DNA from: Burkholderiales bacterium
Lineage (GTDB): Bacteria > Pseudomonadota > Gammaproteobacteria > Burkholderiales > Usitatibacteraceae
DNA: 64,000 bases
Reading direction: 5' to 3'
NCBI GenBank assembly: GCA_025359985.1
Contig: JANYDB010000048.1
Location: 1-64,000 of the forward strand
Below the pieces are notes generated by a model that was given only the letters and a program-made list of their open reading frames with translations, had not been told where the DNA came from and did no database searches. Each line of letters opens with the position of its first letter. Within the stretch, counting starts at the first letter, position 1. This document shows, piece by piece, positions 9,300 to 20,349 of this stretch. The position numbers and the translations under genes are program-made.

Positions 9300-9992
9300 T
9301 CAGGTCGAAGAATCGATAGTTGAAGGTGCCAGCGCAAGTTTAGCTTCGCGAGCTTCCATGCGCCGCACCACCGTGCCGATTGGCATCATGAGCATGAACG
9401 CAATATTGCCGGCATTGGGGATATAAAATGCAATCACAATCGCTGCAATGCTGATAATAACGAGGCCGCCAGTGCGGATTCGTATACCTTTATAAACGAT
9501 AGCGGGCATGGGTAACTGGGTTAATTCATGATGACCGTAAACATGGCGGCCAATGAGCAGCGCAGTGAGCGCTAAACCGGCCATGTTGATGGAATAAAAA
9601 ATTTGCGAAAAAAGCAGCGGCGTATATTCGCCGGATAGCGCTGAAGAAAACGGCATCAGGCTGACGAAGCCCAGCTGCAACAAACAATACGCCAGCAATT
9701 TGCCATCAACATGACGCACATAATGGAACAGTCGATGATGCCCCAACCAAAATAGTGCCAGCACAAAGAAGCTAATCAACCAGGCAATAAATTTTGGGAT
9801 GAGATGAGCGACGGCATTGATCAAATCATGATTACCGGCAATGCTGCCATGCTCCGGCAGTTTCAACTCAATCACCAGCAGCGTCATGGCCACCGCAAAA
9901 ATGCCATCACTCAGCGCCTCAATACGGTGCTTGTTGTACAGCCGCGCATGCGCTACATCGGTGTCTGCAGACAATATGGAATGATCGTTCAT
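9300..9992 (-). CDS. TMEM175-family (DUF1211) membrane protein, putative potassium channel
   Basis: The N-terminal sequence RIEALSDGIFAVAMTLLVIE carries the RxxxxSDGxFA hallmark of the TMEM175/DUF1211 family, whose bacterial members are described as potassium-leak channels. Six hydrophobic segments are visible in 230 residues, as expected for the bacterial single-repeat form. The gene sits inside the arn operon, eight bases behind the formyltransferase gene and 50 bases before the decarboxylase gene. It is therefore almost certainly co-transcribed with lipid A modification genes. That link is not something I know from other arn clusters. Confidence 0.85.
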   Translation of the reverse strand: MNDHSILSADTDVAHARLYNKHRIEALSDGIFAVAMTLLVIELKLPEHGSIAGNHDLINAVAHLIPKFIAWLISFFVLALFWLGHHRLFHYVRHVDGKLLAYCLLQLGFVSLMPFSSALSGEYTPLLFSQIFYSINMAGLALTALLIGRHVYGHHELTQLPMPAIVYKGIRIRTGGLVIISIAAIVIAFYIPNAGNIAFMLMMPIGTVVRRMEAREAKLALAPSTIDSST

Positions 9993-10000
9993 GACTATTT

Positions 10001-10945
10001 TTATCCGATGGGGTGCAGGCCCGCACCCAGACGTGCCGCCAGCATGACTTCATTATGGAGCTGGCCATCCCATTGCGCTTCCAAAATCCGCAGCATGCGG
10101 CCATCGCCGCATAGCGCGATTACGCGTGACTCGCTTACATTAAGATGGCCCGGATTTTGATGAGTCAGTTTTGCAGGTGACATGAAAGTGCGGGTGATGA
10201 TGATCGGTTGGTCATTTAGAGTTGTCGTAGCGCCAGGGTAAGGCGGCGCAACTGCGCGTACCAGATTATGAATGTTTTGGGCGCTCTCGTGCCAATTGAT
10301 CACGCCATCTTCGGGTTTGCGTCCGCTATAGTAGCTGCTAGCGGCGAGATTCTGCGCATGCAATACAACGCTGCCATCAAGTAATCCAGGCAGGGTGCGA
10401 TTAAGCGCGATTTCAGCCGCAACCGTGACTTTATTAAACACCTCAAGCGCATTATCATTCGGTAAAATGGGCACGGCGCATTGGTCCGCAATTCGGCCAG
10501 CGTCCGGTTTTTCCACCATTTCATGCAGCGTCGCACCGGTTTCTTTTGCGCCTTTGATAATCGCCCAATTTACAGGCACACGGCCTCGAAATTGGGGCAA
10601 CAGCGAGCCATGCATATTGAATGCGCCCTGTGTGGCGAAGGCCAATAATGCAGGCTTTAACATCATGCGGTAATAAAACGAAAACAAAAAATCAGGCTGC
10701 AATGCGGCCAGCTGCAATTGAAATTCCGCGGTGTTGGGATCATCGGGCGTGACCACTGGAATGTTATGCAATCGAGCCAACTGCCCAACACTTTCAAACC
10801 AGATATTTTCAGCCGGGTTATCGCGATGCGTAACCACCAGCTTTACGTCTACCCCTTGTGCAAGCAGCACCTGCAAACACCGATAGCCGACATTGTGATA
10901 CGCGAATACGACTGCGGTTCTAATTTTTGTATTTGTAACGGTCAC
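10001..10945 (-). CDS. UDP-Ara4N formyltransferase (ArnA N-terminal-domain type), free-standing
   Basis: Transfers a formyl group from N10-formyl-THF to UDP-4-amino-4-deoxy-L-arabinose. The formyl-transferase fold is recognisable: AVVFAYHNVGYRCLQVL at the N-terminus, FSFYYRMMLKP, then FNMHGSLLPQFRGRVPVNWA, which holds the catalytic Asn-x-His and the folate loop. The C-terminal part (from about residue 205) is the formyltransferase C-domain. The start is GTG at 10945, overlapping the arnC stop (TAGTG), so translation is probably coupled. In enterobacteria this activity is the N-terminal half of ArnA. Confidence 0.9.
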   Translation of the reverse strand: MTVTNTKIRTAVVFAYHNVGYRCLQVLLAQGVDVKLVVTHRDNPAENIWFESVGQLARLHNIPVVTPDDPNTAEFQLQLAALQPDFLFSFYYRMMLKPALLAFATQGAFNMHGSLLPQFRGRVPVNWAIIKGAKETGATLHEMVEKPDAGRIADQCAVPILPNDNALEVFNKVTVAAEIALNRTLPGLLDGSVVLHAQNLAASSYYSGRKPEDGVINWHESAQNIHNLVRAVAPPYPGATTTLNDQPIIITRTFMSPAKLTHQNPGHLNVSESRVIALCGDGRMLRILEAQWDGQLHNEVMLAARLGAGLHPIG

Positions 10946-11958
10946 TATGGCGGCCCTTTGTTCTCAAGAATGGCCTCGATCATGTAACGCGGCCGAGAAC
11001 GAACCTGCTCATAAATTCTTCCCACATACTCGCCCAGCAAGCCAATGCCAAACAGCGTAATGCCGATCAGAAAAAAGGCAATACCAAACAAGGTAAACAA
11101 ACCCTCGGCTTCAGGGCCGACTATCAGGCGACGAATCGCCAAAAAAATCACAAACGCAATTGATATCATGGAAATCAAAATACCGATGAATGAAAAAATT
11201 TGCAGCGGCGCAGTAGAGAAGCCGGTCATTAAATCAAAATTTAGCTGGATCAGCTGGAACAACGAATATTTTGATTCGCCCGCAAAACGTTCTTCGTGGG
11301 TTACTTCAATTTCAACCGGTCGGCGCGCAAACGAATACGCCAGAGCGGGAATAAAGGTGCTGGTATCGCGCGTCTGATTGATAGCCAGCACAATATCGCG
11401 GCTATAGGCGCGCAGCATGCAGCCCTGATCGGTCATCTTGATGCTGGTGATGCGCTCACGCATGCGATTCATGGCCTTTGAGGCAGCGCGACGCCATAGT
11501 GAATCCTGACGCATTTTGCGAATGCTACCCACATAATCATGGCCCTTGTCCATTTCGGCCAGCAACGCGCCGATTTCTTCCGGCGGGTTTTGCAAATCGG
11601 CATCAAGGGTCACAATTCGGGAGCCGCGACATTGCTCAAACGCCGCCATGATCGCCATATGTTGACCGAAGTTACCGTTGAACAACACTACCCGTGTGAC
11701 ATCTGGGCGCGCCTGGAATTGCTCGCGCAGCAACGCAGCCGATCGATCCGTTGAGCCATCGTTTACAAAAATAATTTCGTAGCTCAGATTAAGTTTGTCG
11801 AGCGCCGGATAGAGCCGCGCAAAGAGAGCGGCCAGGCCCAACTCCTCGTTATAAACCGGTATCACGATCGATACCAAAGGAGCGGTGCTGGCGGTGCCAG
11901 ACGTAGCCGAGATTGGGGAAGTGGGCGAATTTGGGGAAGTCATAATTGGGTTCAACAT
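10945..11958 (-). CDS. arnC: Undecaprenyl-phosphate Ara4FN transferase
   Basis: Family 2 glycosyltransferase of the ArnC/GtrB group that loads the formylated aminoarabinose onto undecaprenyl phosphate. Visible signatures: VSIVIPVYNEELGLAALFAR, EIIFVNDGSTDRSAALL, IVTLDADLQNPPEE (the DxD nucleotide-sugar site) and two C-terminal membrane helices. The ATG at 11958 directly follows the arnB stop, so this start is chosen; the first ~20 residues are Ser/Thr/Pro-rich and not part of the domain. The stop overlaps the start of the formyltransferase gene. Confidence 0.92.
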   Translation of the reverse strand: MLNPIMTSPNSPTSPISATSGTASTAPLVSIVIPVYNEELGLAALFARLYPALDKLNLSYEIIFVNDGSTDRSAALLREQFQARPDVTRVVLFNGNFGQHMAIMAAFEQCRGSRIVTLDADLQNPPEEIGALLAEMDKGHDYVGSIRKMRQDSLWRRAASKAMNRMRERITSIKMTDQGCMLRAYSRDIVLAINQTRDTSTFIPALAYSFARRPVEIEVTHEERFAGESKYSLFQLIQLNFDLMTGFSTAPLQIFSFIGILISMISIAFVIFLAIRRLIVGPEAEGLFTLFGIAFFLIGITLFGIGLLGEYVGRIYEQVRSRPRYMIEAILENKGPP

Positions 11959-11960
11959 GG

Positions 11961-13115
11961 CTATGCGGCCTGGCGTTGGTGGCTGCGAATAAGATCGATC
12001 ATCGCACTGCAAACCCGGTCAACATCAGCGAAGGTCATCGAAGGGTGCAACGGTAAAGTTACCGTTTCTCGGGCGATGCGTTCGGCGTGGGGATGCTCGC
12101 CCTCGCGATGGCCCTTGCTGCGGAACAGTGTCGAGAGATGCATCGCTTCGTATGAAACTCCGATGCCTATTTGTTGCGCATGCATGGCATCAATAAATTG
12201 TTTGCGCGAAATCGTCATCTGCGCCAGCGGCAATAATACGCAGAACATGTTCCAGCTGTGTCCGGTCTCCTCACCCGCATAGGCAGGGGCGGGCATTGAC
12301 AATCCCAGCCTATCGGCTACGAAAGACAGCTTTGCAAAATATTGGGTTGCCAATTTTTGCCGTGCTGCGCACCACTGATCAAGCTGTTTTAATTGCGCTA
12401 AACCCAGGCAGGCCGAGACATCGCTCATATTAAATTTGCCTCCTGGATAATCGACATCGCGGGTGCCGTCAGCAAGTTTGGTGATGCCGTGAAAGCGCAG
12501 CACTTCGGCACGCCTTGCTTCGACTTCATCAGCAAATATGGCGGCACCGCCTTCGATCGTAGTCATGTTTTTATTGGGATGAAAGCTGAAGGTGGCAATA
12601 TCGCCAAACCCGCCTATTGGCGAGCCTTTCCAGCTGGATCCTATCGCCAGCGCGGCATCTTCAATCACCCGCAATTTATGCTTTTGCGCAATCGCGTAAA
12701 GCCGATCCATATTGCAGGGAAGCCCTGAAAAATGGGTGGGAACAATGGCCTTGGTGCGCGCTGTGATCGCGCGTTCAACCTGGTCAAGGTTGATATTGCG
12801 GCTGGTCAGATCGCAATCCACAAACACTGTTTTCGCACCGACTCTTTCAATCATGTTGCCGACAGAAAAAAACGTCATCGCCGAGGTGATGACTTCATCA
12901 CCTTCACCAATACCGCATAGTTCAAATGCCACTTCCATGGCGGCAGTAGCCGAGGTGAATACCCGCGTCGGACGGCCACCATGACGCGCCGACAGCGCTT
13001 GTTCAAACGCGGCAACCTGCGGCCCGCTGGTGAGCCAACCTGAAAGTAAAGTTTGCTTGACGACTTCGGCCATCGCATCATCAATAACTGGCCCGGCAAA
13101 TTTGAGATAGTTCAT
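11961..13115 (-). CDS. arnB: UDP-4-amino-4-deoxy-L-arabinose aminotransferase
   Basis: PLP-dependent DegT/DnrJ/EryC1/StrS-family enzyme that aminates UDP-4-keto-arabinose. Signatures: SGWLTSGPQVAAFEQAL, SATAAMEVAFELCGIGEGDEVI, VIEDAALAIGSSWKG and ATFSFHPNKNMTTIEGG, where the Lys is the PLP Schiff-base residue. The start at 13115 (MNYLKFAGPVIDD) is chosen because it lies just after the stop of the upstream SMR gene and matches the family N-terminus; the frame extends further but would overlap that gene. Second of the tightly packed biosynthetic genes of the arn operon. Confidence 0.93.
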   Translation of the reverse strand: MNYLKFAGPVIDDAMAEVVKQTLLSGWLTSGPQVAAFEQALSARHGGRPTRVFTSATAAMEVAFELCGIGEGDEVITSAMTFFSVGNMIERVGAKTVFVDCDLTSRNINLDQVERAITARTKAIVPTHFSGLPCNMDRLYAIAQKHKLRVIEDAALAIGSSWKGSPIGGFGDIATFSFHPNKNMTTIEGGAAIFADEVEARRAEVLRFHGITKLADGTRDVDYPGGKFNMSDVSACLGLAQLKQLDQWCAARQKLATQYFAKLSFVADRLGLSMPAPAYAGEETGHSWNMFCVLLPLAQMTISRKQFIDAMHAQQIGIGVSYEAMHLSTLFRSKGHREGEHPHAERIARETVTLPLHPSMTFADVDRVCSAMIDLIRSHQRQAA

Positions 13116-13119
13116 AGAT

Positions 13120-13503
13120 TTAAACCGTAGGAGTGGAACGTGCAACCAGATAAACACCAATGACAATGAAGCCGATGCCGAGCAATTTTTGGGCATTCAC
13201 AGATTCACCAAACAGGTAGTAAGCCGCGAATGCATTCACGACATAGCCAATCGAAAGCATCGGATAAGCCACACTGACCGGCGCCCGCGATAGCGCCAGA
13301 ATCCACACCACCACGCTAATTGCGTAGCAGCCTAAGCCCGCGATGATCGGCCACTGTGTCGCTACCTTCAAGCCAATTGGCACGATATTGGCAAATGAAA
13401 ATTCAAATTCACCGATCCGCGTTGTGCCTGCTTTGAGCAACAATTGTGCGGCGGCATTAAGCAGTACGCCGGTCAGAATAAGGACAAAGCTGGTCAGGTT
13501 CAA
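13120..13503 (-). CDS. Small EamA/SMR-type flippase subunit, ArnE/ArnF-like
   Basis: 127 residues with four hydrophobic helices and the SMR-like first-helix pattern LLNAAAQLLLKAG, plus PVSVAYPMLSIGYVVNAFAA in the third helix. ArnE and ArnF form the flippase that moves undecaprenyl-phosphate-Ara4N across the inner membrane; here only one subunit gene is present, so a homodimer is likely. It starts with TTG at 13503, six bases after the arnT stop, and ends four bases before arnB. The assignment as flippase rests on family plus context. Confidence 0.85.
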   Translation of the reverse strand: MNLTSFVLILTGVLLNAAAQLLLKAGTTRIGEFEFSFANIVPIGLKVATQWPIIAGLGCYAISVVVWILALSRAPVSVAYPMLSIGYVVNAFAAYYLFGESVNAQKLLGIGFIVIGVYLVARSTPTV

Positions 13504-13509
13504 AATGAA

Positions 13510-15204
13510 TTATCTCTGCTCAGTTTTTTGGATGGCAACACGACGAGAGTCGCGATAAATTATCTCAAAGCGGATGCCAAGCGATTTAAGCTCTTCAACC
13601 AAATCAGGCTGAATTATAGCGATTGCAGGCCCCGGCATGCTCCAGACCGCAGGCAAATCTTTGATCAAGGCAATATGTTTTGCCGGTTCAGCTTTTTGAC
13701 CCATCTCGAATTCATCCACATATTCCACCAGTGTCAGCGTGCGCTTGAGATAAAAAGGCAGGGATTGATCGTAAATTTTAATGGCATAAAGGCGTACTTC
13801 CGGTCGTGTTTCCAAAGCAAGGCGCTGCTGAATCGCTTGCGAAACAGCATAGCCCGATTTCAGCGGTGAAAGGCCGTCGTAGCCGCGCGCGAGCAGCACC
13901 ACCAGAATCATGTTGGCAATTGCCATCGTGATTACCGCCGTCGATTTTTGATGTTTGCGCAGCAGCGCAAATGAAAGCAACGTTGCAGCCGCCAGAATAA
14001 GCAATCCGCTCAACCACCAAATGCTGGCATCGCTGTACATTTGTTGCTGGAGCATTTCGTTTGCGCTGCGCCGCGCTGGCTCAATGGATGCGGCATATGC
14101 GCCGATGAGCGCGAGCGGGAATAACGGCAGCAGCCACCAGGCCAATTTTTTCGGCTCTGCCTGATGAATATAAATGCCCAGCACTAGTGCCAGCGGCGGG
14201 AAAATCGGCAAAATATAACCCGGCAACTTAGAGCTTGATTGAGAAAAAAACAGCAGCACAAATGCGCTGAACAACAGCAGAAATTTAGCCGGTGCGAAGG
14301 TTGAGCCGTCCGGTTTGCCAATCCGCAAAGCCGGATCGCGCCAACCACGATTGATTGCGGGCAATAGCGCTAACCCCCAAGGCATCAAGCCCAGTATCGT
14401 GATCGCGATAAAGCTCCACCATGGCGCTTCACGGCGATGGACGGTGGTCAAGAATCGCTCAACATGTTCATGTATGAAATAAAAGTGCGGGAACTCAGGG
14501 TTTTGCAATGAGATCAGTACATGCCACGGAACCGTGATGATGAAAAATAGCGCAAGGCCATAAAACCATTCTAGCCTTGTCAGCAGCCGCCAGTCACGCT
14601 GCGTGAGACAATAAAAAAATATCGCAGCCGATGGAAACACGATGCCGATCAAGCCTTTTGACAGTACCGCGCCCGCCATGCCGACCCATGCTAGCAGCAT
14701 CCATTTTTGTCTAGCGGTGGTCGCGGCTGCACCCTGCGCTAAAACGAATCCGCAAACGCCCAACGTCATCCAGAACGTCAATCCGGTATCGAGCGTCACC
14801 ACTTGGGCGAACGCCATGAAATACCATGAACTAATTAACGTCAGCGCGGCATATAGTCCGGTGTCGGCGCCATAGAGGCGGATAGCGGTACAGCCGATCA
14901 GCGCGATACAGCCGAGCGCGCACAGCAGGGTATATAACCGGGCGGTGAATTCATTTTCGCCAAACAGTTTGAAAGCAATCGCGGTGGCCCAGTATTGCAT
15001 CGGTGGCTTTTCGAAATACTTCAAGCCATTCAAGCGCGGCGTGACGAAATCATTTGACTGCGCCATCTCGCGCGAAATTTCCGAATAACGACCTTCGTCC
15101 GGGTCCGCCAACTTTCTATAGCCCAACTCACGAAAGCTCATGATGAGCAGCAGCGCGGCCACTAAAACCAGAAGGGCGCGTGCGGTGCTAGAAATGGATG
15201 TCAT
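13510..15204 (-). CDS. arnT: ArnT-like lipid A aminoarabinose transferase (PMT_2 family)
   Basis: Polytopic glycosyltransferase (564 residues, about 12 hydrophobic segments) that transfers aminoarabinose from the undecaprenyl carrier to lipid A in the periplasm. The N-terminal region has the family's LADPDEGRYSEISREMAQ motif with the catalytic acidic pair, followed by FVTPRLNGLKYFEKPPMQYW, the first periplasmic loop typical of ArnT/PMT proteins. It is the first gene of the minus-strand arn operon. The donor specificity is inferred from the operon. Confidence 0.9.
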   Translation of the reverse strand: MTSISSTARALLVLVAALLLIMSFRELGYRKLADPDEGRYSEISREMAQSNDFVTPRLNGLKYFEKPPMQYWATAIAFKLFGENEFTARLYTLLCALGCIALIGCTAIRLYGADTGLYAALTLISSWYFMAFAQVVTLDTGLTFWMTLGVCGFVLAQGAAATTARQKWMLLAWVGMAGAVLSKGLIGIVFPSAAIFFYCLTQRDWRLLTRLEWFYGLALFFIITVPWHVLISLQNPEFPHFYFIHEHVERFLTTVHRREAPWWSFIAITILGLMPWGLALLPAINRGWRDPALRIGKPDGSTFAPAKFLLLFSAFVLLFFSQSSSKLPGYILPIFPPLALVLGIYIHQAEPKKLAWWLLPLFPLALIGAYAASIEPARRSANEMLQQQMYSDASIWWLSGLLILAAATLLSFALLRKHQKSTAVITMAIANMILVVLLARGYDGLSPLKSGYAVSQAIQQRLALETRPEVRLYAIKIYDQSLPFYLKRTLTLVEYVDEFEMGQKAEPAKHIALIKDLPAVWSMPGPAIAIIQPDLVEELKSLGIRFEIIYRDSRRVAIQKTEQR

Positions 15205-15367
15205 GTCATAACCTGATGGTGTGAGCAGGCCAATGATGACCCAGCGCTGATTTTACCGGCAAATACGGGCAACAATCTGCGCTAAATTCTTAATTCGCGC
15301 TTGCGGCAAGTGTGGCAAGCGTGTCAGGCGCGGCAAGGCAATGTGTTTCAGCTCGAATGGATGCGCA

Positions 15368-15913
15368 CTAGGTTGATTTAAGCAACACCAGTACCGCGCC
15401 CGGTCCGCCATCTCCCGGCGCTGCATCGCAAAACGCAAGTACCTCATCGCGCTGTGAAAGTGACAGCCGAACTTTATTGCGTATTAGCGGGATGCCGCCT
15501 GGCGAGCGCGTGCCGCGCCCATGGATGATGCGAATACAGCGGATACCGCGATGTCGGGCGACGGCCATAAATTGCGCCAGCTCTTCACGCGCGGTGGCGG
15601 TGGTGTGGCCATGCAAATCCAGCGTTGCCTGTACCGCCCATTGGCCGCGTTTGAGTTTGCGAATCACTTCACGCGGAATGCCATTGCGCAGGAAGGTGAT
15701 GAGATCACCCATCTCAATATCACCCTCCCAGCCAGATGTGTCATTCAGTAATTCACTCGGTACACTGGCTTCATCGGCAAGCCGTTTTGTAGCGACCGGT
15801 TTGGGTAGCGGTTTGAGCAGTTTGGCCCGATGATAAGCCTTGATCGGAATGACCTTATCTGCCGCCATTTCTGCGCGGAAGAGTTCATCATCGGTTGGCT
15901 CTGGTAGGCTCAT
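15368..15913 (-). CDS. Smr/MutS2 domain protein
   Basis: 181 residues: a charged, probably flexible N-terminal half followed by a Smr domain with the signature ATLDLHGHTTATAREELAQF (LDLHG core) and IRIIHGRGTRSP (HGxG). Smr domains of this stand-alone type are nucleases or RNA-binding proteins. It lies between trxB and the arn operon on the same strand, with a gap of about 160 bp on the arn side. In many betaproteobacteria an Smr gene is found next to trxB, which supports the assignment. Confidence 0.92.
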   Translation of the reverse strand: MSLPEPTDDELFRAEMAADKVIPIKAYHRAKLLKPLPKPVATKRLADEASVPSELLNDTSGWEGDIEMGDLITFLRNGIPREVIRKLKRGQWAVQATLDLHGHTTATAREELAQFMAVARHRGIRCIRIIHGRGTRSPGGIPLIRNKVRLSLSQRDEVLAFCDAAPGDGGPGAVLVLLKST

Positions 15914-15989
15914 ATAAAAATTAAACGCCTTATCTAAAGCGCGTTTTGGGTCATTTTTGCTTCAAGACGCGCTCCAGGCAATGACTTTA

Positions 15990-16982
<993 letters not shown>

Positions 16983-17169
16983 TTAACCGATGCGCCGGCA
17001 GCAGCTCGGCATCTGTTTTTGCGCTGAGTAATTAAATGATGACAATGGCCGAAAAATCAATGCGGACTATGGCAGGTTGGTTTATGCGAGAATGATTGTG
17101 GATTAGAGATACAGGAGCCTTGTAGATTCTTGATTAGTTTTAAATTAGTCTCAAATATGCGGGGAAAAA

Positions 17170-17817
17170 ATGTTACGAGCCGTACCTCTGTTTCAGGATT
17201 TAAGTGACACTGATTTTGCGCTGATGAATGATCTCGCGATCGAAAAACATGTGCCTAAGGGTACGGTTGTCATGACCGAAGGGACAGTGGGTGATTCGCT
17301 GTTCACCATTAGCAGTGGACGCGTTAAAGTGTTTATTGGCGACGAAGATGGACGCGAAATCATTCTGAAAATTTTAGGCCCAGGTGATTTTTTTGGTGAA
17401 ATGTCGATGATCGACAGCCAGCCCCGGTCCGCTTCCGTAGCAACGCTTGAACCTTCGGTTTTCAAGGTGCTTTCCCATCAGGCGTTTGCACAGTGTCTTG
17501 AGCGTGCGCCGCGAATTGCCACATTGGTCATGCAGGCACTAGCGAAACGTCTACGTGATGCAGACCGCAAAATTTCAACATTGGCGTTAATGGACGTATA
17601 TGGACGCGTCGCCAATACCCTGCTGGAATTGGCTATCGACAGTAACGGCAAGCTGGTAGTGGGCGAGAAATTATCCCAGCAGGATATTGCCAATATGGTG
17701 GGTGCTTCGCGCGAAATGGTGAATCGAATCCTCAAGGATTTATCGGATCGCGGTTACATTACGGTGGAATCCAAAACCATCACAATTCACGACCAAAAAT
17801 TGCCGCCCTCGTTTTAG
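17170..17817 (+). CDS. Crp/Fnr-family transcription regulator
   Basis: 215 residues: an N-terminal cyclic-nucleotide-binding-like beta-roll with GDFFGEMSMIDSQPRSASVA (phosphate-binding cassette pattern, RS pair present), a dimer helix, and a C-terminal winged helix with KLSQQDIANMVGASREMVNR as the HTH. No N-terminal Cys cluster is present, so it is not an oxygen-sensing FNR; cAMP or another ligand is possible. Located upstream of ftsK on the same strand. Confidence 0.93.
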   Translation: MLRAVPLFQDLSDTDFALMNDLAIEKHVPKGTVVMTEGTVGDSLFTISSGRVKVFIGDEDGREIILKILGPGDFFGEMSMIDSQPRSASVATLEPSVFKVLSHQAFAQCLERAPRIATLVMQALAKRLRDADRKISTLALMDVYGRVANTLLELAIDSNGKLVVGEKLSQQDIANMVGASREMVNRILKDLSDRGYITVESKTITIHDQKLPPSF

Positions 17818-17862
17818 TTTCTGAATTGCTTTTGCGTTGTTTCGATGTTGTTTGTATATGGC

Positions 17863-17893
17863 TTGTCAGTTAGCCTGTGCCAGCAGCTATAAT
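17863..17893 (+). promoter_or_regulatory. Possible sigma-70 promoter of ftsK
   Basis: TTGTCA (17863-17868) and a perfect TATAAT (17888-17893) are separated by 19 bases. Transcription would begin about seven bases later, at or one to two bases before the ftsK ATG at 17902, so the transcript would be leaderless or nearly so. The -10 box is strong; the spacing is slightly long. Confidence 0.45.
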
Positions 17894-17901
17894 TCAACGT
17901 T

Positions 17902-20349
17902 ATGAGCATGCGATCATCATTCCCTGAGCAAGATGCCGAAGCGGACAGCCTTGATCCGTTTGACGCAGCCCCTTCTCCAGTTTCCCTTGTTGCACCTGCA
18001 GCTTTCGCAACAACGCGGGCACGCCCAAGATCGGCCACTGCCGGATCGGTTGCCGTGAAGGCTTCGGCCTCGTCGACACGTCTGTCGCGATTATTGCGCG
18101 AAGCGGGCTGGATATTATTTTTGGCGATCGCATTTTATTTACTGCTGATATTGGCGACGCATTCATCCGCCGACCCAGGATATTTTTTTAGCGGCACCAA
18201 TGGCCGGATGGCCGGGGTCGCTGTTGTCAATAAAGGCGGCATAACGGGGGCTTGGACATCCGATTTTCTGTTTGGTCTATTCGGACTGTCTGCCTGGTGG
18301 TGGATAGCGCTGACGACGTTTGCTGTGCTGCGCTTGTTCCGCCGAGTCGAGTCGTGGAGCGTATTTGATCACCGCAATATTGCGATTGCGCTGGCAGGTT
18401 TTGTGGTTTTACTGATTGCCTGCAGCAGCTTGGAAGCGCTGCGTCTACATTCCCTGCACGCAGCACTACCTAACGGTCCGGGCGGCGTGATCGGCAGTTT
18501 ACTGGCGGGTGGGATCGAGAAATCAGTGGGTTTCACCGGCGGTACTATTTTGCTACTGGCCGCATGCGCGGGCGCGTTCAGCATATTTTCAGGGCTGTCC
18601 TGGATTCGCTTATCGGAAAAAGTAGGCGGCGGTGTGGAATGGTTGTTCTTCCGCATAAAGACCAAAATCGATGCCAAGCATGATCGTGAAGTCGGCGAGC
18701 AGGCCGTGCATGAACGTGATGTTGCGGTAGAAGAATTTAGACGAATTATTGAAGATCATCCGCCGATTCGGATTGAGCCTACCGTATTGGAAGTGCCTCA
18801 ATCAGAACGGGTGACGCGTGAAAAGCAGGCGACACTGTTTGCTGATTTACCCGATTCGCCATTGCCGCCGATTTCATTGCTTGACCCCGCCGATTCAGTA
18901 ATTGAGCGCCCCTCAGCCGATGTGCTGGAGTTCACTTCGCGTTTGATTGAACGCAAGCTGATGGACTTTAATGTCTTGGTCAAAGTCGTCGCCGCTTATC
19001 CGGGCCCGGTGATTACGCGATATGAAATTGAGCCGGCTGTGGGCGTGAAAGGCTCGACCGTGGTCAACCTGGCGCGCGATCTGGCACGGGCGCTGTCAGT
19101 CACATCGATTCGCATTGTGGAAACTATTCCCGGCACGTCGCATATGGGTCTTGAGCTACCGAATCCCAAGCGCGAAATTGTGCGGCTATCGGAAATTTTA
19201 GGCTCCACAGTTTACGGCGATATGGTGTCGAAACTTTCCATTGTGATGGGTAAAGATATTGCCGGCCGCCCCGTCGTGGCGGATCTGGCCAAGATGCCCC
19301 ATGTGCTGGTAGCAGGTACCACCGGGTCGGGCAAATCAGTCGCGATTAACGCGATTATTTTATCGCTGGTGTATAAAGCAACCGCGAATGAAGTACGACT
19401 GATTTTGATTGATCCCAAAATGCTGGAGCTGTCAATTTACGAAGGAATTCCGCATTTGCTGGCACCGGTCGTAACCGATATGCGCTACGCCGGTCATGCG
19501 CTTAACTGGTGTGTGGCTGAAATGGATCGGCGCTATAAATTAATGAGTGCCGTCGGTGTGCGTAATCTCGCGGGCTACAATACCAAAGTCAAAGAAGCCA
19601 AGGATAAAGGTACACCGTTACCGCATCCGTTCTCGCTGACGCCTGACGCGCCGGAACCGTTGGAGCCGCTGCCGCTAATCGTGGTCGTGATTGATGAGCT
19701 GGCCGATCTCATGATGGTGGTCGGCAAAAAAGTGGAAGAATTGATCGCCCGACTGGCGCAGAAAGCCCGCGCTTCCGGTATTCATCTGGTGCTCGCTACC
19801 CAGCGGCCCAGCGTGGATGTGATTACCGGATTGATTAAAGCCAACGTGCCGACCCGTATCTCGTTCCAGGTTTCCAGCAAAATCGATTCGCGTACTATTC
19901 TTGATCAACAGGGTGCTGAGGCGCTATTAGGACAAGGTGACATGTTGTACCTGCCGCCCGGTTCAGGCATGCCGCAGCGGGTGCATGGCGCGTTTGTGAG
20001 TGATGCTGAAGTCCATCGCGTGGTCGAAGCACTCAAAAAACAAGGTGAGCCGCAATATATAGAAGGTATTTTTGATTCGCCCGATGAAAGCTCCACTGAC
20101 GGTGCCGGTGGCACCAATGGCGCAACAGGTTCGGGCGCGGCCGGTGGCGAAGCCGATCCGCTTTATGATCAGGCGGTAACGATTGTACTGCAAAATAAAC
20201 GTGCCTCCATCTCACTGGTGCAACGTCATTTACGCATCGGCTATAACCGTGCAGCACGCCTGCTCGAAGATATGGAAAAAGCCGGCCTGGTGTCACAAAT
20301 GCAATCCAACGGTAACCGCGAAATTTTGGCACCGAGTCGGCTTGAATAA
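17902..20349 (+). CDS. ftsK: DNA translocase FtsK
   Basis: Septal DNA pump that clears chromosome dimers and activates XerCD at division. Four hydrophobic N-terminal segments (residues about 70-240), a linker, then the RecA-like motor with Walker A in [20 protein letters not shown], Walker B in [39 protein letters not shown], and a C-terminal gamma winged helix ([20 protein letters not shown]). A short Gly/Thr/Ala-rich linker separates motor and gamma domain. 815 residues is in the usual non-enteric range. lolA follows on the same strand. Confidence 0.97.
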   Translation: MSMRSSFPEQDAEADSLDPFDAAPSPVSLVAPAAFATTRARPRSATAGSVAVKASASSTRLSRLLREAGWILFLAIAFYLLLILATHSSADPGYFFSGTNGRMAGVAVVNKGGITGAWTSDFLFGLFGLSAWWWIALTTFAVLRLFRRVESWSVFDHRNIAIALAGFVVLLIACSSLEALRLHSLHAALPNGPGGVIGSLLAGGIEKSVGFTGGTILLLAACAGAFSIFSGLSWIRLSEKVGGGVEWLFFRIKTKIDAKHDREVGEQAVHERDVAVEEFRRIIEDHPPIRIEPTVLEVPQSERVTREKQATLFADLPDSPLPPISLLDPADSVIERPSADVLEFTSRLIERKLMDFNVLVKVVAAYPGPVITRYEIEPAVGVKGSTVVNLARDLARALSVTSIRIVETIPGTSHMGLELPNPKREIVRLSEILGSTVYGDMVSKLSIVMGKDIAGRPVVADLAKMPHVLVAGTTGSGKSVAINAIILSLVYKATANEVRLILIDPKMLELSIYEGIPHLLAPVVTDMRYAGHALNWCVAEMDRRYKLMSAVGVRNLAGYNTKVKEAKDKGTPLPHPFSLTPDAPEPLEPLPLIVVVIDELADLMMVVGKKVEELIARLAQKARASGIHLVLATQRPSVDVITGLIKANVPTRISFQVSSKIDSRTILDQQGAEALLGQGDMLYLPPGSGMPQRVHGAFVSDAEVHRVVEALKKQGEPQYIEGIFDSPDESSTDGAGGTNGATGSGAAGGEADPLYDQAVTIVLQNKRASISLVQRHLRIGYNRAARLLEDMEKAGLVSQMQSNGNREILAPSRLE

